Shown here one piece after another: positions 47,335 to 56,037 of a DNA stretch of 64,000 nucleotides (the stretch's first letter is position 1; each line of letters begins with the position of its first letter). The notes under the pieces are model-generated. The model searched no databases. It worked only from the letters and a program-made list of their open reading frames with translations, and had not been told where the DNA came from. A program made the position numbers and the translations under genes. Origin of the DNA: Streptomyces sp. CB02980 (GTDB taxonomy: Bacteria > Actinomycetota > Actinomycetes > Streptomycetales > Streptomycetaceae); assembly GCF_014451325.2 (NCBI RefSeq), contig NZ_JACSCH020000028.1, positions 33,820-97,819 on the forward strand. The letters are read 5' to 3'.

Positions 47335-48569
47335 GGCCCCCGACGGGGCCTCCGGTCCGCGTCGGACTGTTCGGACTGCTCGGCTCCGGCAACCTCGGCA
47401 ACGACGGGTCGATGGAGGCCGTGCTCGCGTACCTCCGCCGGGACCACCGGGAAGCGACCGTGGACGCGATGTGCGGCGGTCCCGAGGTCGTACGGCTCCG
47501 GCAGCGGCTCCCCGCGACGCGGCTGCACTGGTACCGCGGGGAGTACCGGACCGCGTCGCGGGCGGGCGCGGTCGCGGGGAAGGGGCTCGGCAAACTCGTC
47601 GACGCCGTCCGCACCGCGGCCTGGGTGCGCCGGCACGACGTGGTGATCGTGCCGGGCATGGGCGTCCTGGAGGCCACGCTGCCGCTGCGGCCGTGGGGCT
47701 TCCCGTACGCGCTGTTCCTGCTCTGCGCGTCCGGCCGGCTGTTCGGCACCCGGGTCGCGCTGGTCGGCGTCGGCGCCGCCCCGATCGGCAACCGGGCGAC
47801 CCGGGCCCTGGTGCGCCGGTCGGCGCGGCTCGCCACGTACCGGTCGTACCGGGACGCCCAGTCCCGCGACGCGCTGCGGGCGATGGGCGTGGACACCGCG
47901 CGCGACGAGGTCTACCCCGACCTCGCCTTCGCCCTGCCGGCACCGCCGCCCGGCGCCCCCTCGGGGACGCCGGGCCCGGTGTGCGTCGGCGTCATGGCCT
48001 TCCACGGCGGCGACGACGACCGCGCCCGGGCCGAGGAGATCCACCGGCGCTACCTGGCCGGGACGACCCGCTTCGTCCGCACCCTGGTCGAGGACGGCAG
48101 ACCGGTCCGGCTGCTCACCGGCGACGAGGTCGACGGGGAGGTGGTCGCCGCGATCCTCGACGCGGTGGACTCCCCGCTGGTCACCGCCGCCGAGACGGCC
48201 TCGCTCGACGACCTGATGAGGGAGATGGCCGCCGCCGACGCCGTGGTGGCGACCCGGTACCACAATCTGGTCTGCGCGCTGAAGGTCGGCGTGCCGACGC
48301 TCGCGCTCAGCTACGCGGCGAAGAGCGACGCGCTCATGGACCGGATGGGCCTCGGCGCGTACTGCCACCCGGCCCGCGAGGTCGACGCCGACCGGCTGCT
48401 CGACCAGTTCCGGGAGCTGGAGAAGCGCTCGGCGGAGCTGCGGCGGACCCTCGCCGAGCGGAACCTCGCCGTCGCCCGGCAGCTCGACGACCAGTTCACC
48501 GCTCTGACCGCGGCCGTGTTCCCGGACACCGGCCATGCCCACGCCCACGCCCTGCGGGAGACCCCATGA
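47331..48569 (+). CDS. Polysaccharide pyruvyl transferase family protein
   Basis: 412 aa from the ATG overlapping the GT2 stop; the frame is open far upstream but only as a shadow. Family signatures: LFGLLGSGNLGNDGSMEA at the N-terminus, VGVGAAPIGN, and the C-terminal ATRYHNLVCALKVGVPTLALSY. It transfers pyruvate from phosphoenolpyruvate to form a ketal on a sugar, adding negative charge to the polymer. Confidence 0.88.
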   Translation: MRPPTGPPVRVGLFGLLGSGNLGNDGSMEAVLAYLRRDHREATVDAMCGGPEVVRLRQRLPATRLHWYRGEYRTASRAGAVAGKGLGKLVDAVRTAAWVRRHDVVIVPGMGVLEATLPLRPWGFPYALFLLCASGRLFGTRVALVGVGAAPIGNRATRALVRRSARLATYRSYRDAQSRDALRAMGVDTARDEVYPDLAFALPAPPPGAPSGTPGPVCVGVMAFHGGDDDRARAEEIHRRYLAGTTRFVRTLVEDGRPVRLLTGDEVDGEVVAAILDAVDSPLVTAAETASLDDLMREMAAADAVVATRYHNLVCALKVGVPTLALSYAAKSDALMDRMGLGAYCHPAREVDADRLLDQFRELEKRSAELRRTLAERNLAVARQLDDQFTALTAAVFPDTGHAHAHALRETP

Positions 48570-49114
48570 AAGCGATCCGAGTCCCCGAGATCGACGGCGC
48601 GTACCTGTTCGAGCCGACGCCGTACGCCGACGAACGCGGCTTCTTCTGCCGCACGTTCGACGCCGACGTGGTCCGCTCGGTGGGCCTCGACCCGGACGCC
48701 TTCGTCCAGGACAGCGTGTCCCGTTCGGTCCGGGGCGTGCTGCGCGGCATGCACCTGCGCTCCGGCGCCGGCGAGGCCAAGCTGGTGCGGTGCTCGTACG
48801 GCAGGATCTTCGACGTCGTCGTGGACCTGCGGACGGGCTCGCCGACCTACCGCAACCGGGCCTTCTTCGAGCTGTCCGGCGAGACGCAGTCGACCCTCTA
48901 CATCCCCGCAGGGTGTGCGCACGGCTTCCAGGCGCTGACCGAGACCGCCGACACCTCGTACCGGATCGACCGCCCGCACGACCCGGCCGAGGACGTGACG
49001 ATCGCCTTCGACGACCCGGAACTCGCCATCCCCTGGCCGCTGCCGCCCGTGTCGGTGTCGCCGCGGGACCGGGAGGCACCGAGCCTCGCCGAGGCCCTGA
49101 AGCTCAAGCCCTGA
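48566..49114 (+). CDS. dTDP-4-dehydrorhamnose 3,5-epimerase-like protein (RmlC family)
   Basis: 182 aa, usual RmlC length. Active-site residues sit at the canonical positions: His63 and Lys72 in the region GMHLRSGAGEAKLVRC, His119 in IPAGCAHGF and Tyr132 in TSYRID. It epimerises C3/C5 of a 4-keto nucleotide sugar. No rmlA, rmlB or rmlD is present in the window, so the substrate may be the cassette's own nucleotide sugar rather than dTDP-rhamnose. Confidence 0.9.
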   Translation: MKAIRVPEIDGAYLFEPTPYADERGFFCRTFDADVVRSVGLDPDAFVQDSVSRSVRGVLRGMHLRSGAGEAKLVRCSYGRIFDVVVDLRTGSPTYRNRAFFELSGETQSTLYIPAGCAHGFQALTETADTSYRIDRPHDPAEDVTIAFDDPELAIPWPLPPVSVSPRDREAPSLAEALKLKP

Positions 49115-49136
49115 CGCCCTGGAGAGTGAAGTCCGC

Positions 49137-50480
49137 GTGGACACCGAAGTGACCGAAGAGACCGAAGAGTTCTCCCTGCCCCGGTCGCGGCAGGCGAACG
49201 AACGGCTGCACGCCCTGATCCCCGGGGGCGCGCACACCTACGCCAAGGGCGACGACCAGTACCCCGAGAACCTGGCCCCGGTCATCAGCCACGGCCACGG
49301 CGCCCACGTGTGGGACGTCGACGGCAACCGCTACATCGAGTACGGCTCCGGGCTGCGGTCGGTCAGTCTCGGCCACGCCCACCCGCGCGTGCTCGAAGCG
49401 GTACGGCGGGAGATCGACCGGGGCGGCAACTTCGTCCGGCCGTCCATCGTGGAGGTCGGTGCCGCCGAACGCTTCCTGGCCACGGTGCCGACCGCCGAGA
49501 TGGTCAAGTTCGCGAAGAACGGCTCCGACGTCACCACCGCCGCGGTACGCCTCGCCCGCGCCGTCACCGGGCGCCCGCGGGTGGCCGTCTGCGGCGACCA
49601 TCCGTTCTTCTCCGTCGACGACTGGTTCATCGGCACCACGCCGATGGCCGCCGGCATCCCGGCGGCGACCACCGAGCTCACCGTGACGTTCCCCTACGGG
49701 GACCTGGCCGCCACGGAGGAGCTGCTCACCCGGCACCGGGACGAGGTCGCCTGTCTGATCCTCGAACCCGCCGGGCACACCGAACCCCCGCCCGGGTACC
49801 TCGCCGGCCTGCGCGAGCTGGCCGACCGGCACGGCTGCGTCCTCGTCTTCGACGAGATGATCACCGGTCTGCGCTGGTCCGAGGCGGGGGCGCAGGGTCT
49901 GTACGGCGTCGTCCCCGACCTCTCCACGTTCGGCAAGGCGCTGGGCAACGGGTTCGCCGTCTCCGCGCTCGCCGGGCGCCGCGAACTGATGGAGTGGGGC
50001 GGGCTGCGTCACTCCGGCGACCGGGTGTTCCTGCTGTCCACCACACACGGTGCGGAGACGCACTCACTGGCCGCCGCGACGGCCGTGCAGACCACCTACG
50101 TCGAGGAGGGCATCACCGCCCGGCTGCACGCCCTCGGCGAGCGGTTGGCCGCCGGAGTCCGCGAGGCCGCCGCCGCCATGGGCGTGGGCGACCACCTCGT
50201 CGTCCGGGGCCGGGCCAGCAACCTGGTCTTCGCCACCCTCGACGAGAACCGGCAGCCGTCGCAGGAGTACCGCACGCTGTTCCTGCGCCGGCTCCTCGCG
50301 GGCGGGGTGCTCGCCCCGTCGTTCGTGGTGAGCAGCGCGCTCGACGACGCCGACATCGACCGCACGGTCGACGTGGTGGCCCAGGCGTGCGCGGTGTACC
50401 GGAAGGCGCTGGACGCCGCCGACCCCACCCCGTGGCTGGCCGGGCGGCCGGTGAAGCCCGTCTTCCGGCGCTTGGTGTGA
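49137..50480 (+). CDS. Class III PLP aminotransferase, glutamate-1-semialdehyde aminomutase-like
   Basis: 447 aa, GTG start 22 nt after rmlC-like gene behind GGAGAGTGAAG. PLP lysine is Lys267 in STFGKALGNG; the cofactor aspartate is in LVFDEMITGLRW. No haem genes are nearby, so tetrapyrrole synthesis is unlikely. At the end of an EPS operon it probably transaminates or shifts an amino group on a sugar or on a side chain attached to it. It ends at a strong terminator. Confidence 0.88.
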   Translation: MDTEVTEETEEFSLPRSRQANERLHALIPGGAHTYAKGDDQYPENLAPVISHGHGAHVWDVDGNRYIEYGSGLRSVSLGHAHPRVLEAVRREIDRGGNFVRPSIVEVGAAERFLATVPTAEMVKFAKNGSDVTTAAVRLARAVTGRPRVAVCGDHPFFSVDDWFIGTTPMAAGIPAATTELTVTFPYGDLAATEELLTRHRDEVACLILEPAGHTEPPPGYLAGLRELADRHGCVLVFDEMITGLRWSEAGAQGLYGVVPDLSTFGKALGNGFAVSALAGRRELMEWGGLRHSGDRVFLLSTTHGAETHSLAAATAVQTTYVEEGITARLHALGERLAAGVREAAAAMGVGDHLVVRGRASNLVFATLDENRQPSQEYRTLFLRRLLAGGVLAPSFVVSSALDDADIDRTVDVVAQACAVYRKALDAADPTPWLAGRPVKPVFRRLV

Positions 50481-50488
50481 GGTGGCTC

Positions 50489-50521
50489 GACGTGACGTCA
50501 CAGGAGGTGTGACGTCACGTC
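50489..50521. terminator. Perfect 13-bp palindromic terminator closing the EPS cluster
   Basis: Stem 50489-50501 with 50509-50521 (GACGTGACGTCAC and its complement), 7-nt loop. It lies between convergent genes and overlaps the stop codon of the PAP2 gene. Confidence 0.75.
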
Positions 50522-51140
50522 AGCGAGCCTTCCGCCGAACGGAGTCGGCCACCCGATCGACCACCCACGCGGTCGCCGGGATCACCGCCAGCGCGGTGAA
50601 CCAGCCGCCGAGGGTGTCGGTCGGGTAGTGGGCGCCCAGGACGACCTGCGCCCAGCCCATGGCGACGCCGGCGACCAGCGCCACGAGCAGCACGAGTGAG
50701 GTGCCGGCCGTCCTGCCGAGGCCGAACCGGCCGGTCACGAGCAGCGTCACGACGAGGGCGAGCGCGGTGAGGAAGGCGGTGTGCCCGCTCGGGTACGAGA
50801 GGTTCTCGTCGCCGTGGATGGTGCGTCCCACCAGGTGCTTGAGCAGCCTCGTCGTCACCACGGCGAGGCCGACGCCGGCGACGACGAGCACCGCCGCGCG
50901 AGGGTGCCGCAGCAGCAGACAGCCCGCGACGACGGCCACGACCAGTGTCGCCGCGCCCAGGGGCTCGCCCAGGAAGTCCGTGGCCAGGGCGACGTGCCGC
51001 GCCCGCGGCCCCACCCCCTCGACCGCGGCCAGGATCCGCGCGTCCACGCTGCCGGGCCGGCCGGCGTCGGTGTACAGGACCCCGAGCACGACGACCACCA
51101 GTGCGGCGACCGCCGCCGTCAGCCCGAGCCATCCGCGCAT
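50520..51140 (-). CDS. PAP2-family membrane phosphatase (variant signature)
   Basis: 206 aa from the ATG; a TTG at 51194 behind GGGGGG would add 18 residues and is a real alternative. Five to six membrane segments. The PSGH motif (SYPSGHTAF) is intact, and GAHYPTDTLGG supplies the His and Asp of motif 3. The usual Arg-Pro after the first Lys motif is absent (KHLVGRTIHG), and the motif-3 Arg is Gln (AQVVLGAH). A lipid-phosphate phosphatase, perhaps recycling undecaprenyl diphosphate, is likely. Confidence 0.85.
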   Translation of the reverse strand: MRGWLGLTAAVAALVVVVLGVLYTDAGRPGSVDARILAAVEGVGPRARHVALATDFLGEPLGAATLVVAVVAGCLLLRHPRAAVLVVAGVGLAVVTTRLLKHLVGRTIHGDENLSYPSGHTAFLTALALVVTLLVTGRFGLGRTAGTSLVLLVALVAGVAMGWAQVVLGAHYPTDTLGGWFTALAVIPATAWVVDRVADSVRRKAR

Positions 51141-51298
51141 CGGCGCGGGCAGCACCGCGGGTGCGGTCCGGTCCCCTTCGGCCAGGCGTTCCAAGGCGAG
51201 CCCCCCGTCGTGTCCGACCGTCGCTGCGGGGCCGGCCTCCAGCGAGCCTATACCGCCGGTGGGGCCGGTTTTGGGCCGATTCCTCTCCTCCCCCGGGC

Positions 51299-52495
51299 TC
51301 AGAACCGCTGGTCGTCGCCGAGGTACCGCCCGAAGAAGGCCTCGACGTAGGCCGCGCCGACCCGACGCTGCTCCGCTTCGGTCAGCTGGGGCGCGTAGGC
51401 GGAGCCACCGGGTTCGGTGCACTGGCCGGGGCGGTCGGCGTCGTGTGCCGCGTCGTCGCGGGCGGCGACCTCTCCGCTCTCCGGCGACCACTCCGTGTTG
51501 AAGTAGTTGTGGTTCGCACCGGGTATCGCGAGCTGGTGGAAGCCGGCGGTGCTCCGCGCGGTGGCATCGGCGGCGAAGGAGAGGGCCTCGCGGCCGACCT
51601 GGCCGTCGCAGGTCCCGCGCAGCACGGCCAGGGGGGTCTTGGTGATCTCGTACGCGGTCATGTCCTCGGTCATGACGTTGTAGGCGGGGGCCAGTGCCAG
51701 GACCGCCCTGACCTTGACTCCGGTGGGCCACTGGTCCTTGTGGCGGTCGGCCGCCTGCCAGGTCACACCCGCGCCGCCACGGGAGTGACCCATGGTGCCG
51801 ACCTTGTTCAGGTCGACGCGGTGCCGGAAGTCGACGCGCCGCGGCTTGCCCGTGGCCGCGTCGCGGAACGCACCCACGAGACCGCCACGGCCCGAGGCGC
51901 CGAGCTGCTGCCACAGGGCCAGGTGCCTGTTGATCAGATCGGCCCGCACCGAGGCGTTCTCGTCTCCCCACACCGACGAGGCGTTGATGCCGTTGGCGCG
52001 GATGGACACCACGACGAAGCCGCGGCGGGCCAGTTGCTCGCCGAGGTAGTCGTAGCCTCGGTCGTTCGCGATCGGACGGGTGCCGGGGGCGCAGGGCCAG
52101 CTGAACAGCTTCGTGCTCGCCGCGGCGAACGCCTCCCAGTCCTGGGCGAGTTCGGCGGCGGACCGGGCCTCCGCCGCCGCCCGGTCCGCACAGGTCTCGT
52201 GCCAGCCGTGCAGTTGGACGACGAGGGGCCGCGGCGTCTTCCCGAGATCCGTCGGGTAGTGCACGGTCCCGGCGATCTCGACCGGCTCCCCGGTTCCCGG
52301 CAGCCGGTAGGCCCGGTCACCCAGGTCGTAGGTGACGGCGGTGACGCCCCGCGGGCCCCGGGCGGCGTCGGGGGTGACGGCGGCGGCGGGGCTTCCCGTC
52401 AGTGCCTGCGGTACGAGGAGGGCCGCCGTGGACGCGGCGAGTGCGCAGGCTCGCAGCGGGCGGTGGGCGGCCGTGGTGGTGTCGGCGTGGTTCAA
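51299..52495 (-). CDS. Secreted alpha/beta hydrolase
   Basis: 398 aa from a TTG 8 nt after GGAG, which gives a clean signal peptide (hydrophobic region about 15-33, cleavage after SPAAA). Nucleophile Ser238 in GHSRGG; LHGWHE near 95-100 as oxyanion region; the His is in GANHNYF near 327. Several Cys residues suggest disulfides. It resembles secreted actinobacterial lipase/chlorophyllase-like esterases. It sits 104 nt upstream of the PAP2 gene's own start region, on the same strand. Confidence 0.82.
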   Translation of the reverse strand: MNHADTTTAAHRPLRACALAASTAALLVPQALTGSPAAAVTPDAARGPRGVTAVTYDLGDRAYRLPGTGEPVEIAGTVHYPTDLGKTPRPLVVQLHGWHETCADRAAAEARSAAELAQDWEAFAAASTKLFSWPCAPGTRPIANDRGYDYLGEQLARRGFVVVSIRANGINASSVWGDENASVRADLINRHLALWQQLGASGRGGLVGAFRDAATGKPRRVDFRHRVDLNKVGTMGHSRGGAGVTWQAADRHKDQWPTGVKVRAVLALAPAYNVMTEDMTAYEITKTPLAVLRGTCDGQVGREALSFAADATARSTAGFHQLAIPGANHNYFNTEWSPESGEVAARDDAAHDADRPGQCTEPGGSAYAPQLTEAEQRRVGAAYVEAFFGRYLGDDQRF

Positions 52496-52646
52496 GAGTC
52501 GGTCTCCATGAGCCGTGAGCGGTGAACGGTGTGCCGTGCGCGTGTGGCGCCGGGAGCGGCTCCCGGCGCCACACGGTGGCTTCATTTCGACAGACGTCCG
52601 ACGGGGCCCGGGGTTGCGTCCTGTCCCGGGGAATCCGTGACCGGGG

Positions 52647-53474
52647 TCAGGAGGCGTGCCGGAGGGTCGTCCGGATCGTCTTGCGGATCCAGTCCGCGTA
52701 CGCCGGCACGTGGGTGTAGAGACCCGGCCCGGCCGAGCAGGCGACCCCCGGGGCGCCGGGACCCGAGGTGGCTCCGACGAGCTCCCACCGCCCGTGCCTG
52801 CCCTTCTGGAGCTGCGGCCCGCCGGAGTCCCCGAAGCACGCCATGGCCTCGGGCACCCGGCTGATCGTGCACAGCCGGGTGCGGTCCGCGTAGCCCGGGG
52901 CACACTCGCCGACGGCACCCGTGCGCGTCCTCAGCTCCTGCAGCCGCTCCGCGAACTTCAGTTCGGTGTCGACGGTGGTGCCGAATCCCAGGATCCGGGT
53001 CGGGGTCCCCGGCCGTCCGGCCCGCTCCGCGATCCTGACGGGCTGCTCGGAGACCGGGCGGTCGAGGCGGACCAGCGCGATGTCGTTCTTGTTGGCACCC
53101 TTTCCCTCACCGCTGACGAAGCCGGGGTGAACGACGGTCCGCTCGATGGCCCGGACGGTTCCCCCCGACTTCCGCGCCTCGCTGCCGATCCGGACGATGC
53201 CGTCGAGGACCAGGCCGTCACCGGTCACGCAGTGGGCCGCGGTCAGCACCCACTGGGGGTCGATCAGCGACGCCCCGCAGTTGCCGTCGTACAGCCCGTG
53301 CTCCGGGGCCGACTCGGGGATCGTCGCCATGAACGGATAGCGCTCCGTGGAATCGGTCCCGTTGACGATCGCGCCGGCGCTGCCGGCCATCAGGGTGGCG
53401 CAGGTCGCCACGGCGAGCGCACCGACGGCAGTGGTGCGCGCCGCGCGGCGGCCGACCGACTTCAAGCTGAACAC
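52647..53474 (-). CDS. Secreted S1-family serine protease
   Basis: 275 aa, GTG start behind GAGGAGAGGG. Signal peptide to about residue 35, then mature-like IVNGTDSTERYPF. Triad His81 (TAAHC), Asp131 (NDIAL), Ser217 (FGDSGGP). The residue at the chymotrypsin-189 position, six before Ser217, is Met211 rather than the Asp of trypsin, so cleavage after Arg/Lys is not expected. Three or more cysteine pairs are likely. Extracellular. Confidence 0.9.
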   Translation of the reverse strand: MFSLKSVGRRAARTTAVGALAVATCATLMAGSAGAIVNGTDSTERYPFMATIPESAPEHGLYDGNCGASLIDPQWVLTAAHCVTGDGLVLDGIVRIGSEARKSGGTVRAIERTVVHPGFVSGEGKGANKNDIALVRLDRPVSEQPVRIAERAGRPGTPTRILGFGTTVDTELKFAERLQELRTRTGAVGECAPGYADRTRLCTISRVPEAMACFGDSGGPQLQKGRHGRWELVGATSGPGAPGVACSAGPGLYTHVPAYADWIRKTIRTTLRHAS

Positions 53475-53570
53475 AGGTGGTCCCTCTCCTCGTGCATTCT
53501 GGTTGCCCGACCCACCCTGCTCGGTTCGAGATCCACCGGACCATCCGGTCAGCGGGCACGAATGCGGTGG

Positions 53571-53602
53571 GGCTGTCCCCCGGAGAAAGCCGGGGGACAG
53601 CC
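53571..53602. promoter_or_regulatory. Perfect 13-bp hairpin between divergent genes
   Basis: GGCTGTCCCCCGG (53571-53583), 6-nt loop, complement (53590-53602). It lies 97 bp upstream of the protease start and 50 bp upstream of the SCO6745-family gene, so it is not at a gene end; a leader structure or operator is possible. Confidence 0.5.
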
Positions 53603-53651
53603 GCGGCCGACCGGCACCCGCGCGGGGCGTCCGCCCCGTAGCGTGGCTGCC

Positions 53652-54515
53652 ATGACCGCCATATCCCCGCGCGAGGCCCGGCGTTGCTACAACGCCCACC
53701 ATCCCGTCCATGCGGCGTACTACTTCGTGTCCGAGCACGACGACACCTACGCGGAGCTCGGTCTGGAGGGCGGCCCCATGGCGTACCTCGCCGGGCGGGC
53801 CGCGCCCCTCGGGGCGGTCGGCTCCGGTGTGGTCACGGCGGCCTTCTACAACTTCCACCCGGCCCTCGTCGCACGGCACCTTCCCCGCGCCTGGGAGGTC
53901 GCCTCCCCCGCCGCCGTCCTGGAGGCCAGGCTGCGGATCACGGACGCGTATCTCACCCGGCTGCTTGGACGCGAGGCGCTGGGCTCTCCCGAGATGGCGG
54001 AGGCCGCCGGACTGGCGCTCCGGGCGGCCGAGGGGTGCCGCCGGCCCGGCCGGCCGCTGTTCTCGGCCAATGCCGACCTGCCGGTGCCCGAGGCACCGCA
54101 TCTCGCGCTGTGGCACGCGGCGACCCTGCTGCGCGAGCACCGCGGGGACGGTCACGTCATCGCGCTCTCCCGGGCCGGTCTCGACGGTCTGGAGGCCCTG
54201 GTGTCCCACACCGCCACCGGAACGAACTGGCGGCCCGGGTACCTGCAGTCCGCGCGGGGCTGGTCGCCGGAGGAGTGGGCGGCGGCGCGGGACCGGCTGG
54301 TGGAGCGCGGGATTCTCGACGCCGACGGCGAACTGACCGGCGAGGGAGCCGAGTTGCGCCGTGCCGTCGAGGCCGACACCGACCGCCTCGACGTGGCTCC
54401 CTACGAACGGCTGGGGGCCGAGGGCACCCGGCGGCTCACCGAACTGGCCGGCGCCTTCTCCAAGGTGGTGCTCGAGGGCGGCGGGCTGCCGCTCAGGAAC
54501 ATCGGCAAGCGCTGA
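53652..54515 (+). CDS. SCO6745-family protein (MarR-like helical fold), function unknown
   Basis: 287 aa. N-terminus REARRCYNAHHPVHAAYYF and the central AFYNFHPALVARHLP are hallmarks I recall of the actinobacterial SCO6745 family. A winged-helix-like segment (about 190-240; WSPEEWAAARDRLVERGILDA then LTGEGAELRRAVE) resembles MarR-type DNA-binding domains. No enzyme motif is visible. It stands alone between divergent and convergent genes. Role unknown. Confidence 0.8.
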   Translation: MTAISPREARRCYNAHHPVHAAYYFVSEHDDTYAELGLEGGPMAYLAGRAAPLGAVGSGVVTAAFYNFHPALVARHLPRAWEVASPAAVLEARLRITDAYLTRLLGREALGSPEMAEAAGLALRAAEGCRRPGRPLFSANADLPVPEAPHLALWHAATLLREHRGDGHVIALSRAGLDGLEALVSHTATGTNWRPGYLQSARGWSPEEWAAARDRLVERGILDADGELTGEGAELRRAVEADTDRLDVAPYERLGAEGTRRLTELAGAFSKVVLEGGGLPLRNIGKR

Positions 54516-54532
54516 GGACGTCGGGAAGCACT

Positions 54533-54552
54533 GCGTCCGCCCGGCCGGACGC
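54533..54552. terminator. Hairpin between convergent genes
   Basis: GCGTCCG/CGGACGC 7-bp stem with a 6-nt loop in the 97-bp gap. GCGTCCGGCCGG-like segments recur twice more to the right. Confidence 0.5.
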
Positions 54553-54612
54553 GACGGCGTCCGGCCGGGGCGCGGCGAGCGGCCGAGCGCGGCGGCGTCC
54601 GGCCGGCGCCGG

Positions 54613-55155
54613 TCACTCCTCGGTGCCTCGCTCCTTCGCCGCCCGGGCCATCGCCGCGAGGACGTCCCTCAGGGCGCCCAGGGTCTCCTCGTCGTGGACC
54701 CTGCCGTCCGCGACCTTGGCCGTCGCGAGCGGAATGGGGAGCGATTCCGGGAGGATGTGCGCGCCCATGACCTCCAGGGTCTCCTTGACCCAGGCCTGGG
54801 CCCGGTCGCCCCCGGTCATCGAGGGCGACGCGGTGACCACCGCGACGGGCTTGTCCACCAGCTCGCCGCCGCCGACCACCCACTCCAGGCCGTTCTTCAG
54901 CACCCCGGACATGCCGTGTGCGTACTCCGGACAGGAGAGGAGCACCGCGTCGGCGGATTCAAGGAGTGCGCGGAAGGCCATGACCTCGGGCGGCGGGCCC
55001 TCGGTCTCCACGTCGTGGTTGAAGAACGGCAGCTCTCCGAGGCCCTCGTAGACCGTCATCGACACCGGTGGCAGACACAGTTCGGCGGCCGTGCGCACCA
55101 CCGCGGTGTTGATCGAACCGGCCCTCAGGCTCCCGGATAAGGCGACGAATTTCAT
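54613..55155 (-). CDS. NADPH-dependent FMN reductase family flavoprotein (2)
   Basis: 180 aa, ATG behind AGGAAAGGA. Flavodoxin-like: phosphate-binding GSLRAGSIN (8-16), then CPEYAHGMSGVLKNGLEW (about 75-92), typical of the NADPH-FMN reductase/quinone reductase family. Codon 6 is TTA (55138-55140). It follows the thioesterase by 18 nt and is the last gene of the PKS operon. It could supply reduced flavin or reduce a quinone-type product. Confidence 0.88.
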   Translation of the reverse strand: MKFVALSGSLRAGSINTAVVRTAAELCLPPVSMTVYEGLGELPFFNHDVETEGPPPEVMAFRALLESADAVLLSCPEYAHGMSGVLKNGLEWVVGGGELVDKPVAVVTASPSMTGGDRAQAWVKETLEVMGAHILPESLPIPLATAKVADGRVHDEETLGALRDVLAAMARAAKERGTEE

Positions 55156-55173
55156 CTGGTTCCTTTCCTGCTT

Positions 55174-56037
55174 TCAAGACGTCCCAAGCATCGCGCATGG
55201 ATCGGGGGTTGTCCCCGCGTGTCCGGAAGCGCGACGCGCGGCGGCCACCGCCGCGGTGACGCGCCGGGCGACCGCCCGTCGGTGGTCCGAGAGATAGAAG
55301 TGCCCGCCGTCGAACATGTTCAGGCCCAGGAAGCGTTCCGTCAGGCCGGACCAGGCGGCCAGGCGCTCCCGCCCGACCACGGGGTCGTCGTCACCGCCGA
55401 ACGCGGAGACGGGCGTGCGCAGCGGTTCCGTACGCGCCGCCGGCCGCCAGGTGTCGACGAGGGCGAAGTCGTTGCGGAACCGGGGGCCGAAGAGGCGCCA
55501 TGCCACCTCGTCGTCCAGTACCGCGTCGGGTGTGCCGCCCACCGACCGGAGCCAGTCCCGCAGCTCGCCGTCGGTGAACAGGTGGCGCGCCCTGGGGGTC
55601 CTCCGATCCCGGTCGGGCTGCGGCGCGCCGCAGGAGGACATGCCGAGCCAGAGGGGAAGGGGGCGTCCCTCGGCCTCCAGACGCCGGGTCAGTTCGTACG
55701 CGACGAGGGAGCCCATGCTGTGCCCGAAGAGGGCGAAGGGGCGGTCCGTCCAGGGTCGGAGCTCGGCGGCGAAGAAGGCCACCAGCTCGTCGCAGTCGTC
55801 GATGAACGGGGTGTCGGCCAGTCGCCCCCGGCCGGGAGCGTCCAGCACGCACACCTCCCAGTCGGCCGGGAACTCGTACTCCCAGCCCCGGTAGAGAAGG
55901 TGCGATCCGCCGGCGTGGTGGAAGAGGAAGAGCCGCAGCGCCGCCCCCGGCACGGGCCGAGGGCAGGTCACGGCTCCGTGTGTCAGCGGGCGTCGGCTCG
56001 GCCGGGTGGCCGGGTGGGGCGCCACGGGTGTCCTCAC
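55174..56037 (-). CDS. Type II thioesterase
   Basis: 287 aa. Alpha/beta hydrolase of the TEII type: FLFHHAGGSHLLYRGW near 37-52, nucleophile Ser107 in FGHSMGS, AFGGDDDPVVG with the Asp, and GGHFYL with the His. TEIIs remove aberrant acyl groups from carrier proteins. The ATG overlaps the FMN reductase stop (ATGA), placing it firmly in the megasynthase operon. Confidence 0.92.
   Translation of the reverse strand: MRTPVAPHPATRPSRRPLTHGAVTCPRPVPGAALRLFLFHHAGGSHLLYRGWEYEFPADWEVCVLDAPGRGRLADTPFIDDCDELVAFFAAELRPWTDRPFALFGHSMGSLVAYELTRRLEAEGRPLPLWLGMSSCGAPQPDRDRRTPRARHLFTDGELRDWLRSVGGTPDAVLDDEVAWRLFGPRFRNDFALVDTWRPAARTEPLRTPVSAFGGDDDPVVGRERLAAWSGLTERFLGLNMFDGGHFYLSDHRRAVARRVTAAVAAARRASGHAGTTPDPCAMLGTS

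Noticed and set aside
49137..50480. Assignment as hemL (tetrapyrrole synthesis)
   Set aside because: No haem genes nearby and the gene is tied to the EPS operon; the family includes sugar and side-chain aminotransferases.
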